Shown piece after piece: positions 16,316 to 25,101 of a stretch of DNA of 64,000 bases (the first letter of the stretch is position 1; each line of letters opens with the position of its first letter). A model generated the notes under the pieces. That model was given only the letters and a program-made list of their open reading frames with translations, made no database searches and had not been told where the DNA came from. Position numbers and translations under genes: made by a program. The stretch is from Enterococcus_E cecorum_C (GTDB lineage: Bacteria; Bacillota; Bacilli; Lactobacillales; Enterococcaceae), in NCBI RefSeq assembly GCF_052119425.1, contig NZ_JBQKFH010000003.1:28928-92927 (forward strand). The letters are read 5' to 3'.

Positions 16316-17830
16316 ATGAAAAAGAAAGTTTTATTATTATGTGTTGCTTGTGCGAGCATCTTATTAACAGCTTGTCAAAAACAACCTGAATCAAATAGTA
16401 AAAAACCAACCATTATGACAACTATTTATCCTGTGTATGAGTTTACCAAGGAAATTGTAGGCGATAAAGCAAATGTAGAATTACTGATTCCAGCAGGAAC
16501 GGAACCACATGATTTTGAACCATCTGCCAAAGATATTGCCAAAATACAACAAAGCCAAACAATGGTCTATGATGATCCAAATATGGAAACTTGGGTGGGA
16601 AAAGTAAAGTCTAGTTTAACGGATGATAAAGTGAATTTTATCCAGTCTACTAAGGATATGGTTTTATTACCTGGTGGTGAGGAAGAAGAGCATGATCATG
16701 ATCATGGTGCAGACGGACACCATCATGAATTTGACCCGCATGTTTGGTTAGCTCCTAGCCTAGCCAAAAAGCAAGTACAAACCATTACCAAAGAATTAAG
16801 CAAACAATATCCAAAACTGCAGAAAAAGTTTGCAACCAATAGTCAAAAATATTTAGCTAAATTAACGCAATTAGATCAAGAATATCAAAAACAACTGGGT
16901 CAATTACCGCAAAAACATTTTGTGACCCAGCATAGTGCTTTTCAATATTTAGCTGTTGAATATGGATTAAAACAAATTCCCATTGCAGGCATCAACCCAG
17001 AAGAAGAGCCTAGTGCAAGCAAATTAGCTGAACTGAAAAAACTGGTAAAACAATATGAAGTCCAAACGATCTTTTTTGAAGAAAATGCCCAGGATAAAAT
17101 TGCTCGTACCTTAGCCAAAGAAGCTAATGTGAAGTTAGCGGTCTTAAATCCATTAGAAGGACTGACTAATTCACAAATTAAAAAAGGCGAAAACTATCTA
17201 ACCGTGATGCGCCAAAACTTGCAAGCTTTGGTGAAAGCTGGTAGTAAGCAACCATCCATGAAACAAGAAAATACACAGGCTAAACCAAAAACAGTCTATA
17301 ATGGTTACTTTGAAGATGACCAAATCAAAAATCGTACTTTAAAAGACTGGCAAGGTACCTGGCAGTCTGTCTATCCATTAGTCGCTAAAGGTGAATTAGA
17401 TCAAGTGTTTCATTACAAAGCCAAATTAAATCCTGGAAAATCTGAGGAAGCTTATCGTAGCTATTACGAAAAAGGTTATCGTACGAATGTCAAACAAATA
17501 GAGATTCAAGGAGATACTTTCACCTTTACGTTTGATGATGGAACCAAACAAAGCAGTGACTATCGCTATGTGGGGTATAAAGTCTTAAACTACGAGGCAG
17601 GCAATCGGGGCGTCAGATATCTTTTTGAGGCTAAAGATTTACAAACCAAAGCCTTTAAATATTTACAATTTAGTGATCATGCTATTTCACCACAAAAAGC
17701 TGGCCATTTCCACTTATATTTTGGTAACGAGTCTCAAGAAGCCTTACTAAATGAATTAGAAAACTGGCCGACTTATTACCCAAGCCAACTGTCAGCGCAT
17801 GAAATTGCCCAAGAGATGGTTGCTCATTAA
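16316..17830 (+). CDS. adcA: Zinc ABC transporter substrate-binding lipoprotein with ZinT domain
   Basis: High-affinity zinc receptor at the cell surface. A lipobox (LLTAC, Cys20) is followed by a ZnuA/cluster A-1 domain (about 30-310) with a His-rich loop (EEHDHDHGADGHHH) and metal ligands in EPHDFEPS, DPHVWLAP and TQHSAFQYL. The C-terminal ZinT domain (about 325-504) begins at YNGYFEDDQ and contains WQGTWQSVYP and a terminal HFHLYFG. The two-domain AdcA layout is known from streptococci and enterococci. No ATPase or permease genes adjoin, so these must lie elsewhere. ATG 16316 has GAGGA five bases upstream. Confidence 0.95.
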   Translation: MKKKVLLLCVACASILLTACQKQPESNSKKPTIMTTIYPVYEFTKEIVGDKANVELLIPAGTEPHDFEPSAKDIAKIQQSQTMVYDDPNMETWVGKVKSSLTDDKVNFIQSTKDMVLLPGGEEEEHDHDHGADGHHHEFDPHVWLAPSLAKKQVQTITKELSKQYPKLQKKFATNSQKYLAKLTQLDQEYQKQLGQLPQKHFVTQHSAFQYLAVEYGLKQIPIAGINPEEEPSASKLAELKKLVKQYEVQTIFFEENAQDKIARTLAKEANVKLAVLNPLEGLTNSQIKKGENYLTVMRQNLQALVKAGSKQPSMKQENTQAKPKTVYNGYFEDDQIKNRTLKDWQGTWQSVYPLVAKGELDQVFHYKAKLNPGKSEEAYRSYYEKGYRTNVKQIEIQGDTFTFTFDDGTKQSSDYRYVGYKVLNYEAGNRGVRYLFEAKDLQTKAFKYLQFSDHAISPQKAGHFHLYFGNESQEALLNELENWPTYYPSQLSAHEIAQEMVAH

Positions 17831-17898
17831 CCATAGCCGTAGACAAAGCAAAGAGAATAGAGTAGAATGAAGGCAAAATTTTACAGGATGTGATTGTA

Positions 17899-18612
17899 AT
17901 GCGCCCTTTCATTGGACTAATTCCTTTATATGATGAAAAGTTAGAAAGTATTTGGATGTTACCCGAGTATCAAAAATTAATTGAGCAAGCAGGCGGGATT
18001 CCAGTCGTTTTACCTTTGACTGCGGATGAAGCAACCCTCAATCAATTATATGAGCAGCTAGATGGTTTACTTTTAACCGGTGGCCATGATGTCAATCCCA
18101 CACTTTATGGGGAAGAAAAACGTCCCGAATGCCAAGTGTTATGTGAAATACGCGACAAGATGGAGATTTCGCTAATAAAGTTATTTTTAAAAACAGACAA
18201 ACCTATTTTCGGGATTTGCCGCGGCTTACAAATTTTAAATGTGTATTTTGGCGGCTCATTGTATCAAGATATTCCAACGCAATTTGCAACTGATTTGGTG
18301 CATAGTATGCCAAAACCATATGATCAAGGCATCCATCAAGTGACCCTTTATGCCGATACGCCTTTATATGAGTTATTGCAAACAGGAGAATTAAGTGTCA
18401 ATAGCCGCCATCATCAAGCGATAAAAGACTTAGCACCTGATTTAGTCGCGATGGCTCAGGCAACAGATGGCCTAATAGAAGCCGTTTATCATCCGGATTA
18501 TCTTTTCGTTTGGGCTGTTCAGTGGCATCCGGAGCATATGTATCAATCAACCGTAAGTAAACAATTGGCACAGAAATTTATCCAAGCCTGTCGTGATAGA
18601 AAAAAACTATAG
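17899..18612 (+). CDS. Class I glutamine amidotransferase-like gamma-glutamyl hydrolase (peptidase C26)
   Basis: A 237-aa cytoplasmic hydrolase of the PuuD/gamma-Glu-GABA hydrolase group. The catalytic Cys lies in FGICRGLQ, followed by NVYFGGSLYQDI, and the His/Glu pair is in VQWHPEHM. LLLTGGHDVNPTLYGEE is also typical. I chose ATG 17899 (10 bases from AGGA) over GTG 17890, which overlaps the site. It lies between adcA and metY with separate promoters, so the context gives no clear function. The substrate is a gamma-glutamyl compound by family knowledge. Confidence 0.87.
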   Translation: MRPFIGLIPLYDEKLESIWMLPEYQKLIEQAGGIPVVLPLTADEATLNQLYEQLDGLLLTGGHDVNPTLYGEEKRPECQVLCEIRDKMEISLIKLFLKTDKPIFGICRGLQILNVYFGGSLYQDIPTQFATDLVHSMPKPYDQGIHQVTLYADTPLYELLQTGELSVNSRHHQAIKDLAPDLVAMAQATDGLIEAVYHPDYLFVWAVQWHPEHMYQSTVSKQLAQKFIQACRDRKKL

Positions 18613-18627
18613 ATACTAGATATTGCG

Positions 18628-18655
18628 TTGACATTTTGAATCGTTGTGCTATGAT
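18628..18655 (+). promoter_or_regulatory. Promoter of metY
   Basis: TTGACA at 18628-18633, 16-nt spacer, TATGAT at 18650-18655. Confidence 0.65.
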
Positions 18656-18708
18656 TTAATCAAATTCTAATAATTTTTAGTAAATTTACATTTTTTGGAG
18701 GGATTTTC

Positions 18709-19980
18709 ATGACACAACGCTTCGAAACCATTCAATTACACGGAGGACATACCGTCGATAAAGAAACAGGAAGTCGGGCCGTACCGATTTATCAAACAAC
18801 TTCTTATGTATTTGAAAATGCTGAACAAGCCGCGGCCCGCTTTGCTTTAGAAGAAGGCGGAAATATTTATACGCGAATTACCAACCCAACGACTAGTATT
18901 TTAGAAGAACGACTTGCTTTATTAGAAGGTGGTGTGGGCGCTTTAGCCACAGCATCAGGTTCAAGTGCGATTAGCTATGCGATTCAAAATATTGCTAGCA
19001 GTGGCGATCATGTCGTATCAGCGAGTACCCTTTATGGCGGGACCTATAACTTATTTGCCAATACCTTACCTGAATTTGGCATTACTACTACTTTTGTCAA
19101 TGCTGAAAATCTTGATGAAGTGAAAGCTGCCATTCAAGAAAATACCAAAGCTTTATTTATCGAATCACTTGGTAATCCAGATATCAATGTGTTAGATGTG
19201 GAAGCGTTAAGTCAAATTGCGCATGAAGCAGGGATTCCATTAATTGTGGATAATACTTTTGCAACACCTTATCTATTTAGACCATTTGAACATGGCGCAG
19301 ATATTACCGTTTACTCCACTACTAAATATATTGGTGGTCATGGCGTTTCCTTAGGTGGGGCGATCGTTGATTCTGGAAACTTTGACTGGACGAATGGCAA
19401 ATTTGCGAAATTAGTCGATCCAGATCCTAGTTACCATGGTGTTTCTTGGACGCAAGCAGCCGGAAATGCCGCTTATATCACCCGTGCTAGAACGATTTTA
19501 TTACGTGACTTTGGCGCAGCGATTTCACCATTTAATGCTTGGACTTTACTACTAGGTATCGAAACGTTATCACTAAGAATGGAACGTCATGTCGAAAATG
19601 CACAACGAATTGCTGAGTTTTTAGAAAATCATCCAAAAGTTGCTTGGGTTCATTATCCAACCTTAAAGAGTAGCCCATATTATGATTTGGCACAAAAATA
19701 TTTCCCTAAAGGTACGAGCTCAGTCTTTTCATTTGGACTAAAAGCCGGGAAAGAAGCCAGTCAAAAACTATGTGGTTCAACGAAAATCTTCTCATTATTA
19801 GCAAATGTGGGCGATGCAAAATCATTAATTATCCATCCAGCTTCTACCACCCACTCCCAATTAAATGAAGAAGACTTGAAAGCAGCAGGTATCCAACCAG
19901 AAACCATTCGTATCTCTGTGGGTATCGAAAATGTAGAAGACTTAATTGAAGATTTAACGCAAGCCTTAGAACAAATTTAA
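18709..19980 (+). CDS. metY: O-acetylhomoserine sulfhydrylase
   Basis: PLP enzyme that makes homocysteine from O-acetylhomoserine and sulfide, or converts it with a thiol. The 423-aa length fits MetY and exceeds MetB/MetC. Seen: FETIQLHGGH at the N-terminus, YTRITNPTT, ATASGSSAI, VDNTFATPYLFRPFEHGAD, and YSTTKYIGGHG with the PLP lysine. MetY-type landmarks YHGVSWTQAAG and SVGIENVEDL are also present. Preceded by its own promoter and TTTGGAGG; followed by a terminator. Together with the MetE-like genes it would complete methionine synthesis by direct sulfhydrylation. Confidence 0.93.
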   Translation: MTQRFETIQLHGGHTVDKETGSRAVPIYQTTSYVFENAEQAAARFALEEGGNIYTRITNPTTSILEERLALLEGGVGALATASGSSAISYAIQNIASSGDHVVSASTLYGGTYNLFANTLPEFGITTTFVNAENLDEVKAAIQENTKALFIESLGNPDINVLDVEALSQIAHEAGIPLIVDNTFATPYLFRPFEHGADITVYSTTKYIGGHGVSLGGAIVDSGNFDWTNGKFAKLVDPDPSYHGVSWTQAAGNAAYITRARTILLRDFGAAISPFNAWTLLLGIETLSLRMERHVENAQRIAEFLENHPKVAWVHYPTLKSSPYYDLAQKYFPKGTSSVFSFGLKAGKEASQKLCGSTKIFSLLANVGDAKSLIIHPASTTHSQLNEEDLKAAGIQPETIRISVGIENVEDLIEDLTQALEQI

Positions 19981-19994
19981 GCAAATGATTATTA

Positions 19995-20043
19995 TCCTTA
20001 AGCATTTGGCCGAAATTGGTCGAATGTTTAAGGATTTTTTTTA
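19995..20043 (+). terminator. Terminator after metY
   Basis: Long stem ATCCTTAA.CATT / AATG.TTAAGGAT followed by eight T. Confidence 0.85.
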
Positions 20044-20058
20044 TTTGTAAAACGCATT

Positions 20059-20082
20059 TTGAACTTTTTTGCGAATTTAATA
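20059..20082 (+). promoter_or_regulatory. Possible competence (ComX/SigH-type) promoter of comG
   Basis: The segment GAACTTTTTTGCGAATTTAA has a T-run followed by GCGAAT, similar to the streptococcal/lactococcal cin-box (TACGAATA after a T-tract). No sigma-70 promoter is obvious. Partial match only. Confidence 0.35.
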
Positions 20083-20133
20083 AGTAGAGGCCTCTATTCA
20101 TTCTTTCAAGTTAAGGGAAAGGAAGTGAGAATC

Positions 20134-21063
20134 ATGCTAATTGAAGATTTTTCTGATGAGATGATCGAATTTGGGGTTAAAGAGCAGATGCAAGATATGT
20201 ATTTGTACTTACGCGAGGATAAAGGAGTGATTCAATTCAGAAAAAATCAAGAAATTGCTTCATTTAAAGAAGTCAGTCCTCAAATCGCCCAACAATTAAT
20301 TACGCGTTTTAAATACTTAGGGGAAATGGATGTAGGAGAACATCGCCGCGCCCAACTAGGAGCTATCAGTTATCCATTACATGATGAGGTGCAAAGATTA
20401 CGACTTTCCACCGTGGGGGATTATCGTGGCAATGAAAGTATGGTCATTCGCTTTTTGTACAATTTATCCGTCGATCATCTGCATTATTTTAGCTATGAAC
20501 AGTTTGAAACGATTGTCAAACGAACCAAAGCAGCAGGGTTATATCTCTTTAGTGGTCCAACGGGTTCAGGTAAAACGACTTTAATGTATCAGCTTGCCAA
20601 ACAAATCAAAGGGCAAGTGATTACGATTGAAGACCCGGTAGAAATTGAGGAACCGAGCTTTTTGCAGTTACAGACCAACGATAAAATTAATCAAACCTAT
20701 GATCAATTAATTAAATTATCTTTGCGTCATCGTCCGGATATTTTAATCATTGGCGAGATTCGTGATGAACGTACCGCCAAAGCAGCGATTCGAGCCGCCT
20801 TAACTGGACACAAAGTATTTGCGACTGTTCATGCTAAAGGCGTCCGTGAAACGAAAAGTCGGCTCATTGATTTAATTGGTGAAACAAGTGAGTTAGATAA
20901 TTGTTTGATGGGGGTTATTTATCAGCGGATGTTAAATGATCCTAATGGCCAAGCAGAAGTGGTTTTTGGTTATGAATTTTACAGTGAACCAGCTATTTAT
21001 TTACCTTTTAGTGACAGTCTTAAGCAGTATCAGAGGTATTATGATGAAGGTCAAAAAAGATAA
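20134..21063 (+). CDS. comGA: Competence pilus assembly ATPase
   Basis: Cytoplasmic secretion ATPase of the GspE/PilB family that powers the transformation pilus. The 309-aa product has Walker A GPTGSGKTT (141-149), the Asp box ITIEDPVEI, Walker B LIIGEIRDE and the His box ALTGHKVFATVHA. ATG 20134 is chosen because GGAAGTGAG lies just upstream; the frame reaches back to 20059 without a ribosome-binding site. It overlaps comGB by 23 nt and starts a seven-gene comG operon with each gene overlapping or touching the next. Confidence 0.94.
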   Translation: MLIEDFSDEMIEFGVKEQMQDMYLYLREDKGVIQFRKNQEIASFKEVSPQIAQQLITRFKYLGEMDVGEHRRAQLGAISYPLHDEVQRLRLSTVGDYRGNESMVIRFLYNLSVDHLHYFSYEQFETIVKRTKAAGLYLFSGPTGSGKTTLMYQLAKQIKGQVITIEDPVEIEEPSFLQLQTNDKINQTYDQLIKLSLRHRPDILIIGEIRDERTAKAAIRAALTGHKVFATVHAKGVRETKSRLIDLIGETSELDNCLMGVIYQRMLNDPNGQAEVVFGYEFYSEPAIYLPFSDSLKQYQRYYDEGQKR

Positions 21064-22054
21064 AAAAGCCCAAAAGCAACTCGTTTACTTGCTTTCCATT
21101 TATTTAAATAGCGGATTTTCGATGCAAAGTAGTTTTCAATTAATTCAACGAGGAAAACAATTATCGCCGCAGTATTTAGCCCAAATCGAAAAAATGCTTT
21201 GTACAGGCACTGAATTAGAAGAAATTTTTCGCACGCTTCACTTCAGTCCACAGATTATCGCCCAGATTCAATTGGCGCAAATTCATGGTAATTTACCACT
21301 CACTTTAGCTAGTATTTATCAGCAATTAAAACTACGCCAAGAACGTCTTCAAAAAATGCAGCAAATCTTATTTTATCCTGTATTATTATTGGTATTTTTG
21401 TTAGGAATGTTATTGCTGATGCGCTTTATCTTATTACCTCAGTTTATTGAGACGGGCATGGTCAGCAAAAAACAGGGGATGATTTTCCTGTTATGGTATG
21501 CACCGAATATTTTAGTAGGTGTGTGTGGGATAAGTGTTTTGGGTTATATCTTGCAAAAAAGTTTATGGCGTCGCTTGCCTGTATTACAAAAAGTCCAATA
21601 TTATTGCCGGATTCCGGGTATCAAGGCGTTGATTCAGCTATATTATACGAGTTTTTTTGCTTCTGAGTGGGGACTATTATTGCAACAAGGCTTAGAACTT
21701 AGGCAAATCATCTTATGTATGCAACAGTTGGAACAGCACTCCTTTATGCATGAATTATCACGCGATGTCGCTAAGAAGCTTTCAGTTGGACTCACTTTAC
21801 AACAAGCCTTAGCCGATGAAGTGTTTTTTACACCAGAGTTTACCCAAATTTTGTTTCAAGGGGAGATGACCGGTGATTTAGGCAAAGAATTAACGATTTA
21901 TAGTCGCTTGAGTTTAGAAACCTTCCAACAAAAATTACAGCAAGGGATGCAGTGGATTCAACCCGTTGTCTTCTTTTTTGTTGCGGTTTTAGTGCTAGGA
22001 ATGTATTTATCAATTTTAATGCCGGTTTACAGTCAAATCGGCCAATTTAGTTAA
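21041..22054 (+). CDS. comGB: Competence pilus membrane platform protein
   Basis: GspF/PilC-type inner-membrane protein on which the pilus is assembled. The 337-aa product has hydrophobic segments around 110-135, 155-180 and 305-330. The family motif EGLLLQQGLELRQI-like region is seen as EWGLLLQQGLELRQI, with a second copy of the T2SSF pattern near the N-terminus. Start ATG 21041 lies within the 3' end of comGA, with AGAGGT before it. Confidence 0.9.
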   Translation: MMKVKKDKKAQKQLVYLLSIYLNSGFSMQSSFQLIQRGKQLSPQYLAQIEKMLCTGTELEEIFRTLHFSPQIIAQIQLAQIHGNLPLTLASIYQQLKLRQERLQKMQQILFYPVLLLVFLLGMLLLMRFILLPQFIETGMVSKKQGMIFLLWYAPNILVGVCGISVLGYILQKSLWRRLPVLQKVQYYCRIPGIKALIQLYYTSFFASEWGLLLQQGLELRQIILCMQQLEQHSFMHELSRDVAKKLSVGLTLQQALADEVFFTPEFTQILFQGEMTGDLGKELTIYSRLSLETFQQKLQQGMQWIQPVVFFFVAVLVLGMYLSILMPVYSQIGQFS

Positions 22055-22068
22055 TGGAGGAAAAGAGA

Positions 22069-22371
22069 ATGAAAAGAAAAAAATTCAAAGCTTTTACTTT
22101 AATTGAGATGATTATTGTCCTTTTTATTATTGGCATGTTAATGATGATTTTTGTGCCGAATTTAACTAAAAAAGGCAATGATGCGCAGAAAAAATCAGAT
22201 ATTGCTATTGCTAAGGTTGTTAAACAGGAAATTGAATTATATAAGGCAGAAAAGGGCGAAGAACCAAATGACGCTAAAATTGTCGAATTAGTCGGTGAAG
22301 ATCGTGCAAAAATCTATCAAAAGCATAAAGATGAAGTGAAAGATGAATATACGCCAACCCCAGCAAACTAA
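22069..22371 (+). CDS. comGC: Major competence pseudopilin
   Basis: The 100-aa precursor of the main pilus subunit. Prepilin signal: short basic leader KRKKFKAF, then TLIEMIIVLFIIGMLMMIF, with conserved Glu at +5, cleaved by the ComC peptidase. The start (ATG 22069) follows GGAGG by eight bases. The soluble part is short and charged, as in other ComGC proteins. Confidence 0.93.
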   Translation: MKRKKFKAFTLIEMIIVLFIIGMLMMIFVPNLTKKGNDAQKKSDIAIAKVVKQEIELYKAEKGEEPNDAKIVELVGEDRAKIYQKHKDEVKDEYTPTPAN

Positions 22372-22804
22372 GCGCAAAATAATGTCTTTTACTTTGATAG
22401 AGTGTCTATTGGTATTGTGGCTTTTGACTTCATTAGCAAGTTTAAGTGTGCATGGTTACCAAAAGATGCAACAACAACTTGAGCGCGCGCGTTTTTTTCG
22501 TCAATTTGAATCTAGCTTTTACCTAACCATTGCCCGGGCCATTACCACCGATGCGCCTTCAGAAATGATTATCAATGCGAGTGGGATTCGCATGGAGCAT
22601 CCAAAGTTTTCCGCTATTGTGTTTCACTATCCAGAGGGCATTCACTGTATTTCCTCTGCTCGCTATCTACGTTTTAGTAGTAAGACCGGTAATTATGCCC
22701 CAGCTAGCAAAGTCGTATTTGCCGATGAGCATGCGCGGTGCAAGGTGATTTATTCATTTTATTTTGGAAGTGGTCGCTATGAAAAGAAAATTATCCCGCT
22801 TTAA
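22343..22804 (+). CDS. comGD: Minor competence pseudopilin
   Basis: A 153-aa prepilin-like protein: basic leader, then SFTLIECLLVLWLLTSL with the processing site. It overlaps comGC by 29 nt. Position and the pilin-type N-terminus identify it; the rest is poorly conserved in the family. Confidence 0.88.
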   Translation: MNIRQPQQTKRKIMSFTLIECLLVLWLLTSLASLSVHGYQKMQQQLERARFFRQFESSFYLTIARAITTDAPSEMIINASGIRMEHPKFSAIVFHYPEGIHCISSARYLRFSSKTGNYAPASKVVFADEHARCKVIYSFYFGSGRYEKKIIPL

Positions 22805-23045
22805 TCAGCCAGCTTATATCTTTATGGAAAGTTTATTTAGTCTCTTTTTATTTGCGAGTTGTGCTTTATTGCTTTGGAGCAGTGCGGTCTCTTATATTCA
22901 AGAATTAAAAAGAGAAGAACAATATCTAGAAAATATGCGCGCAGCTTATGAGCAGTTGTATGTGCAAGTCTATCATCAGCAATATCAAAAAGCGGATTTT
23001 CAGTATGAGGATCAAGGGAAAACTCAGGTGATAACTATTGAATAA
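22779..23045 (+). CDS. comGE: ComGE-like minor pseudopilin
   Basis: Small (88 aa) membrane-anchored protein with the N-terminal helix PAYIFMESLFSLFLFASC resembling a degenerate pilin helix (Glu retained). ATG 22779 is preceded by GGAAGTGG. Identification rests mainly on position between comGD and comGF. Confidence 0.78.
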   Translation: MKRKLSRFNQPAYIFMESLFSLFLFASCALLLWSSAVSYIQELKREEQYLENMRAAYEQLYVQVYHQQYQKADFQYEDQGKTQVITIE

Positions 23046-23481
23046 ACAACGAGCCTTTACCCTTTTTGAATGTTTGTGGGCGCTATTTTTGATTGGCCTG
23101 ACGCTTTTAGGGATGAATCAGTTACTTTTTGGGATGCGAAAAATTGATAACTACTTACACTTTCAGCAAACCCAAGACTTTCAACTTTCCATGATTCAAC
23201 TAGAACATCAACTAAAAGATTTTCAATGGATCAAAATCGATCCGGAAAAAGTCGTCCTTGAAAGTAAAGTAGCGGAAAATGGCTATTATCCTAAGGCAAT
23301 CTTAAAGCTAAGTGCGACCAATAACTTTATGCTTTCGATTAATAGTGGCAATCAGCCCATCTTAAAACAAGTAAAATCAATCCATTTTCAAGAAAACAAT
23401 CAGTTTATTCAAATCGATGTTTACTTTCAAGAAGGGAACGAGAAGCATGCGACACTTTTACTACCGCCTAAAACCACCTAG
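23038..23481 (+). CDS. comGF: ComGF minor pseudopilin
   Basis: A 147-aa protein with pilin-type leader RAFTLFECLWALFLIGLTL. It appears to start at TTG 23038 (AGGTGA upstream), overlapping comGE by 8 nt. The region QLSMIQLEHQLKDFQW matches the ComGF pattern. Confidence 0.85.
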   Translation: MNKQRAFTLFECLWALFLIGLTLLGMNQLLFGMRKIDNYLHFQQTQDFQLSMIQLEHQLKDFQWIKIDPEKVVLESKVAENGYYPKAILKLSATNNFMLSINSGNQPILKQVKSIHFQENNQFIQIDVYFQEGNEKHATLLLPPKTT

Positions 23482-23839
23482 GGCCGGCATCTTGATGATT
23501 GTCCTGAGTTTCATTTTTATGTTGAGTGTGATTTTAATGATGCTGACAAGTAGCTTTCATCATCAGCAGTTGGCCAATCGCGAGGTCAAACACTATTTCC
23601 AACGCCAAATGATGAAACAATTATTGTTAGCTGATTATCAAAAAAATCCAACAAAATATGACAAAGAAGGCGTGGTGAACTACAATATTGGACAAATTCA
23701 CTATCAAAAAACAACTGATGAAATGATACTTTGGATTTATTTAAAGTCCGATTCTATGAAAATAAGAGATTCACTGAATGTTTCGGTATCTTCTTCAGAT
23801 GAAACAACGACGATAACCAGTGACAAAACAAATCCTTGA
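23447..23839 (+). CDS. comGG: ComGG-like pilus protein
   Basis: A 130-aa protein with N-terminal helix AGILMIVLSFIFMLSVILMM, last gene of the operon. ComGG proteins lack a normal prepilin site, and here also only a hydrophobic anchor is seen. ATG 23447 lies inside comGF. The operon is intact, with no frameshift in any of its seven genes. Confidence 0.8.
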   Translation: MRHFYYRLKPPRAGILMIVLSFIFMLSVILMMLTSSFHHQQLANREVKHYFQRQMMKQLLLADYQKNPTKYDKEGVVNYNIGQIHYQKTTDEMILWIYLKSDSMKIRDSLNVSVSSSDETTTITSDKTNP

Positions 23840-23890
23840 TAGAGTAGCTTAGTTATATAATTTACAAATTAATACAGATGACAAAACAAA

Positions 23891-23933
23891 GATGCTTGGA
23901 AATGAAAAGAATGTTTCCAAGCATTTTTGTTGA
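23891..23933 (+). terminator. Terminator of the comG operon
   Basis: Perfect stem ATGCTTGGAAA / TTTCCAAGCAT followed by TTTTTG. Confidence 0.9.
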
Positions 23934-23935
23934 TT

Positions 23936-23949
23936 TTTCAACGTTTTCA
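23936..23949 (-). promoter_or_regulatory. Candidate CcpA (cre) site upstream of ytxK-ackA
   Basis: On the minus strand TGAAAACGTTGAAA, matching the cre consensus TGWAARCGYTWNCW at 12 of 14 positions. It lies about 36 bp before the -35, the kind of position from which CcpA activates ackA in Bacillus. Confidence 0.45.
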
Positions 23950-23984
23950 GAAATTATTTCAACAAATGATATCAAAGAAAGCGA

Positions 23985-24013
23985 TTGAAAAATATCACAA
24001 ATTGAGATAAAAT
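23985..24013 (+). promoter_or_regulatory. Promoter of ytxK-ackA
   Basis: TTGAAA at 23985-23990, 17-nt spacer, TAAAAT at 24008-24013. Confidence 0.6.
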
Positions 24014-24060
24014 TAAACAGACGGTAAAGTTGTTATAAATTATATAATGGAGTTGAAAAA

Positions 24061-25071
24061 ATGTTTCCAGAAAAAATTGAAGAACGTTTTTACACGCATT
24101 TGCAAGCTATTCAAATCTTGCAGCAAGCGTTAGAATGTTCATTTTTAGATGCTTATATTGAGCATGTTGAAAATATCAATGATCAATATACCATTCGTGT
24201 TATTGAAGGAGTCCCTAATCAAGAAAGCATTGATCAACTCACTCCTTTATACGAACAATTAAAAGCGGATGAATTTACCGCCGAAGAAAAACGTAAAATC
24301 AGTCAATTGTTGCTGTTAAAAGGGGCACAGACGGAAAAACTACAAGCAAATCATCAATTGACCCCCGATGGCATTGGCTTTTTATTTGTTTATTTGATTG
24401 AGCAACTCTATATGGATCAAAAAGCAAATTTACGCATGTTGGATTTAACGACAGGGATGGGCAATCTTTTGTTCACCATTGTCAATAATCTAGCCTTAGC
24501 CAAATATCATACAACCGCGATTGGTGTGGATAATGATGAGACACTTTTAGCAGTAGCAGCCGCCAATAGTCAATGGTTCGAAAGTGAGGTTACTTTATTC
24601 CATCAAGATGGCTTACAGGACTTACTAATTGAACCAGTGGATGTGGCCGTTGGTGATTTACCAGTCGGCTATTACCCAATTGATGAAAAGGCCAAAGATT
24701 TTATCGTTCACGCGGAAAATGAACATACCTATGCCCACCACTTGCTCATTGAACAAGCGATGAAGTATGTCAAAGAAGCTGGCTTTGGTATTTTCCTAAT
24801 GCCAAGTCAATTTTTAGAAAGTCCACAAAGCGACGAATTCAAAAAGTTGCTTCAAGAAAAAGTTTATTTACAAGGAATCATTCAATTACCGGATGATTTA
24901 TTCCGTAACGAACATTCGAAAAAGAGCATCATCTTGCTGCAAAACCGTGGACAAGGAGCAAAGCAAGTAAGTGAAGTCTTATTAGCTCGCTTACAAACCT
25001 TAAAACAACCGGAAAAAATTGCTGAATTCTTCAAAGAGTTCGCACAATGGAAAGAAACTTATTTAAATTAG
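24061..25071 (+). CDS. YtxK-like SAM-dependent methyltransferase
   Basis: A 336-aa class I methyltransferase of the N6-adenine DNA methylase-like group. SAM motif I is MLDLTTGMGNLL (about 128-139) and the acidic loop is GVDNDE. The catalytic NPPY-like motif is replaced by GDLPVGYYP, as in the YtxK family. Homologues sit between comG and ackA in many Bacilli, as here, but no substrate is established. No restriction enzyme is present. ATG 24061 with GGAG nine bases upstream. Probably co-transcribed with ackA 30 bp downstream. Confidence 0.85.
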   Translation: MFPEKIEERFYTHLQAIQILQQALECSFLDAYIEHVENINDQYTIRVIEGVPNQESIDQLTPLYEQLKADEFTAEEKRKISQLLLLKGAQTEKLQANHQLTPDGIGFLFVYLIEQLYMDQKANLRMLDLTTGMGNLLFTIVNNLALAKYHTTAIGVDNDETLLAVAAANSQWFESEVTLFHQDGLQDLLIEPVDVAVGDLPVGYYPIDEKAKDFIVHAENEHTYAHHLLIEQAMKYVKEAGFGIFLMPSQFLESPQSDEFKKLLQEKVYLQGIIQLPDDLFRNEHSKKSIILLQNRGQGAKQVSEVLLARLQTLKQPEKIAEFFKEFAQWKETYLN

Positions 25072-25101
25072 GTAATTTACAAAAGATTAGAGGTCGATAT
25101 T

